Position numbers and translations under genes: made by a program | Part shown: one piece after another, positions 58,608 to 64,000 of the stretch | How positions within the stretch are numbered: position 1 is the first letter of the stretch | Layout: each line of letters begins with the position of its first letter | Assembly (NCBI GenBank): GCA_951812535.1 | Contig: CATOSK010000011.1 | Span: 1 to 64,000, forward strand | DNA: 64,000 nucleotides | Source: an uncultured Dehalococcoidia bacterium | GTDB lineage: Bacteria > Chloroflexota > Dehalococcoidia > Lucifugimonadales > UBA3495 | Direction of reading: 5' to 3' | The notes under the pieces: generated by a model | Told to the model about the DNA's origin: nothing | What the model saw: only the letters and a program-made list of their open reading frames with translations | Database searches by the model: none

Positions 58608-61190
58608 ATGTCTACCGACACAACATCGGCACCGGACGGCGGGGGCGGGTCACGCGAAAATTCCAGGCGTGACACCCGCCAACTCGTCCTGCCCATAAAG
58701 GGAATGACCTGCGCGGCTTGCGTCTCCCACGTGGAACACGCTCTGGCGGACGCCCCCGGCGTGACCGCTGTTTCGGTCAACCTCGCCACCAACTCGGCTT
58801 CGGTGTCTCTGGATGAAAAGGCAGCCTCTGGGGGCGTCGACATCGGTGCCCTCAGTGCTGCCGTCTACGATGCCGGATACAGCATCCCCACCGGCCGGAC
58901 GAATCTCGACGTCGGAGGGATGACCTGCGCCGCCTGCGTCTCCCACGTCGAACACGCCCTCAACCGGGTCAGCGGCGTCACATCCGTCTCGGTGAATCTT
59001 GCCACCGCCCGCGCCACCGTGGAGCACGTCCCCGGTCTGCCCGAGCTGTCCGACTTCCGCGAGGCCCTCGAGGACGCGGGCTACCGCCTGGAATCGTCGG
59101 AGGGCGGACCCGGATCAACCGGCGAACTGGACCGTTGGGCCCGGGTGGAAGAGGTCCGGTCCCTGCGTACCCGTTTCCTCTTCTCCGCCGCGGGCGGTCT
59201 TGTCCTCCTGGCCGGCACTATGGAGCTGTTGCCCTGGGTCCCCTCCTTGATGGAGCTGGCGTTCTACCCCTTCCTGCTCTGGGGCCTCGCCACCGTCATT
59301 CAATTCTGGGCGGGATGGCCCTTCTACGTCTCCGGTATCAGCGCCCTCCGCCACGGCGCCGCCAACATGCACACCCTCATCGCCCTGGGAACGTCGGTTG
59401 CCTACGGGTACAGCGCCGCCGTGGTGGTGATGACTTCCATGGCCCCGCGGCTGCTGGAAGGACTCGGCGTCGGCGCCCACTACTTCTTCGACACCTCCGC
59501 CATCATCATCGCCCTCATACTCCTTGGCCGTTACCTTGAGGCCCGTGCCGCCGGGCAGACCACCGAGGCCATCCGCCGCCTCGTCGGAATGCAGCCCGTG
59601 ACGGCGCGGGTCATCCGGGATGGAAACGAAGTGGAGGTCTCCGTCGACGCCGTGCAGTTGGAAGACTTGGTGGTGGTTCGGCCCGGCGAAAAACTCCCCG
59701 TGGACGGAGAAGTAGTGGATGGAGCGTCCGCTATTGACGAGTCCATGCTCACTGGCGAAAGCATCCCCGTTGACAAAGCCCCGGGCGCTGCCGTCTACGG
59801 GGCAACCATCAACGGCACCGGTGCCCTCGCCTACCGGGCAACGCAGGTGGGCCAGGACACGGTCCTCTCCCGCATCATCCGCCTCGTCGAGGAAGCCCAA
59901 GCCTCCAGGGCCCCCATCCAACGCTTGGCGGATGCCGTTTCCGCGTGGTTCGTCCCGGCCATCATCGCCATCGCGCTGGCCGCCTTCTTCTTCTGGCTCA
60001 TCCTCGGACCGCCTCCCGCCTTCACTCTCGCCGTCCTGGTGTCCGTGGCGGTGCTGATAATCGCCTGCCCCTGCGCCCTCGGACTGGCTACCCCCACCGC
60101 CGTCATCGTCGGCACCGGCAAGGGCGCCGAGTATGGAGTGCTGGTCCGCAGCGCCCAGGCCCTCGAGACCGGCCACCGGGTGAACGTCGTGGCGTTGGAC
60201 AAGACCGGCACCCTCACCACCGGACAACCCGCCGTCACCGACGTGATTGTCCTCGGCGGCGACGAAGCCGGACTGCTCCGGCTGGCCGCTTCCGCCGAAT
60301 ACGGCTCGGAACACCCCCTGGGACAGGCCATCGTCCGCGAAGCCCAGGCCCGGGGATCGGAATTTGCGGGAAACTGGAAACCTTCCGCCTTCGAAGCCCG
60401 CCCCGGCCTCGGCATCCAGGCCACCGTTGATGGGGGATCCGTGCTTCTCGGAAACCGCTCGTTGATGGTCTCCCAGGGAATCGATCCCTCCGGCTGGGAC
60501 GACACACTGGACCGTCTCTCCGAGGCGGGCAAAACCCCGGTCCTGGTCGCCTCGGATGGAGAGGTCCGCGGCGTAGTGGCCCTGGCCGACCCGGTCAAGG
60601 AATCGTCTAGGGGGACTGTGTCCGCCCTCCGCCGGCGCGGCATCGAAGTGGTCATGCTCACGGGAGACAACCCCCGCACGGCCCATGCCATTGCCGGCGA
60701 GTTGGGAATCGGCCAAGTCGAAGCCGGGCTCCTGCCCCAGGACAAGGTCTCCGTTATCCGCCGGCTCCAGTCCGAAGGACGGGTCGTCGCCATGGTCGGA
60801 GACGGGATCAACGACGCGCCATCCCTGGTCCAGGCCGACGTCAGCCTAGCCATGGGCACCGGCGCCGACGTGGCCATGGAGTCGGCGGACATTACCTTGA
60901 TGCGGGGAGACATCGGCGCGGTGGTCACGGCCCTCGACCTCAGCCGCCGCACTATCCGCGCCATCAAGCAGAACCTTTTCTGGGCCTTCTTCTACAACAT
61001 CCTGTTGATACCCGTCGCGGCGGGAGCCCTGTACCCGGTGTTCTTTTACCTGGGCGGAGTGCCGGAAAGCATGGGGTTTTTCTTCGGGCAGCACGGTTTC
61101 CTCAACCCCATGTTGGCCGCGTTGGCCATGGCATTCAGCTCCGTTACCGTGGTGACCAACTCCCTGCGGCTGAAGCGGGGTAATCTGTAG
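58608..61190 (+). CDS. copA: Copper-translocating P1B-type ATPase with two HMA domains
   Basis: [15 protein letters not shown] twice, [52 protein letters not shown]. Confidence 0.96.
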   Translation: MSTDTTSAPDGGGGSRENSRRDTRQLVLPIKGMTCAACVSHVEHALADAPGVTAVSVNLATNSASVSLDEKAASGGVDIGALSAAVYDAGYSIPTGRTNLDVGGMTCAACVSHVEHALNRVSGVTSVSVNLATARATVEHVPGLPELSDFREALEDAGYRLESSEGGPGSTGELDRWARVEEVRSLRTRFLFSAAGGLVLLAGTMELLPWVPSLMELAFYPFLLWGLATVIQFWAGWPFYVSGISALRHGAANMHTLIALGTSVAYGYSAAVVVMTSMAPRLLEGLGVGAHYFFDTSAIIIALILLGRYLEARAAGQTTEAIRRLVGMQPVTARVIRDGNEVEVSVDAVQLEDLVVVRPGEKLPVDGEVVDGASAIDESMLTGESIPVDKAPGAAVYGATINGTGALAYRATQVGQDTVLSRIIRLVEEAQASRAPIQRLADAVSAWFVPAIIAIALAAFFFWLILGPPPAFTLAVLVSVAVLIIACPCALGLATPTAVIVGTGKGAEYGVLVRSAQALETGHRVNVVALDKTGTLTTGQPAVTDVIVLGGDEAGLLRLAASAEYGSEHPLGQAIVREAQARGSEFAGNWKPSAFEARPGLGIQATVDGGSVLLGNRSLMVSQGIDPSGWDDTLDRLSEAGKTPVLVASDGEVRGVVALADPVKESSRGTVSALRRRGIEVVMLTGDNPRTAHAIAGELGIGQVEAGLLPQDKVSVIRRLQSEGRVVAMVGDGINDAPSLVQADVSLAMGTGADVAMESADITLMRGDIGAVVTALDLSRRTIRAIKQNLFWAFFYNILLIPVAAGALYPVFFYLGGVPESMGFFFGQHGFLNPMLAALAMAFSSVTVVTNSLRLKRGNL

Positions 61191-61209
61191 CGGAGGGTAG
61201 CCCCTGCCG

Positions 61210-61434
61210 TTACCCCCTCGCCTTGCTGGACGCGCTCAATATCCACACCAGGTTGCCCACGCCAATAGCCCCCGCCGCTATCCACAGGATCGACCCGGCG
61301 GTTGGGCCGCTCAACGTCACCCCAGCCACCGTAACCCCCGGCCATGCCAAGCCGATACCCAGCCCCAGGTAGAACACCACGATGGCCACCAGGAACAAGA
61401 GTATGTGAAGGGACACCCGGAGTGCCACGCCCAT
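61210..61434 (-). CDS. Small two-TM membrane protein
   Basis: MGVALRVSLHILLFLVAIVVFYLGLGIGLAWPGVTVAGVTLSGPTAGSILWIAAGAIGVGNLVWILSASSKARG. Confidence 0.6.
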   Translation of the reverse strand: MGVALRVSLHILLFLVAIVVFYLGLGIGLAWPGVTVAGVTLSGPTAGSILWIAAGAIGVGNLVWILSASSKARG

Positions 61435-61489
61435 GGGAAACCAGCCTCGCCTTAACGAATTGAAGTTAGGAGAAGAATTCCCTCCCCGG

Positions 61490-64000
<2,511 letters not shown>

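Overview
This 64-kb GC-rich bacterial window, with gene content reminiscent of Chloroflexota/SAR202-type genomes (inference), runs from a partial lactonase to a partial SecA. It has four broad parts. (1) About 1-19 kb is catabolic and metal-handling: two AXE1-like esterases, a His/Cys-rich mini-protein next to a CDF exporter with a very long His-rich tract, a GMC oxidoreductase, two TPP enzymes, HpcH/HpaI aldolase, MmgE/PrpD, ClpS, an SRAP protein and others. (2) About 19-29 kb has an intact-looking ISAs1-type insertion sequence just upstream of a cobalamin riboswitch and a cbiE-cobN-(unknown)-cbtB-cbtA-chlID operon. (3) About 29-49 kb is an accessory region: a two-component system, a three-domain lipoprotein, several decayed genes and insertion sequences, a nuclease/helicase chimera, and a ~6-kb repetitive surface protein. 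(4) About 49-64 kb is mostly housekeeping: ksgA, ispE, lgt, recJ, fabF, a B12-radical SAM protein, copA and secA. The most interesting signal is at 15905-16516 (minus). The annotated ORF there is only the C-terminal part of a DsbA/FrnE-like oxidoreductase. The frame continues upstream through one in-frame TGA that sits exactly at the first active-site Cys of CPFC (UPFC). A SECIS-like GCCU-GGUC-AGGC hairpin follows, and there is a good Shine-Dalgarno/GTG start, so this is a strong selenoprotein candidate missed by the ORF track. Also notable: a composite repeat in two diverged copies (about 2.8-3.2 kb and 48.5-48.9 kb), an A_AAA_AAG slippery heptamer in the transposase, and a small conserved-looking unknown protein inside the cobalt/B12 operon.
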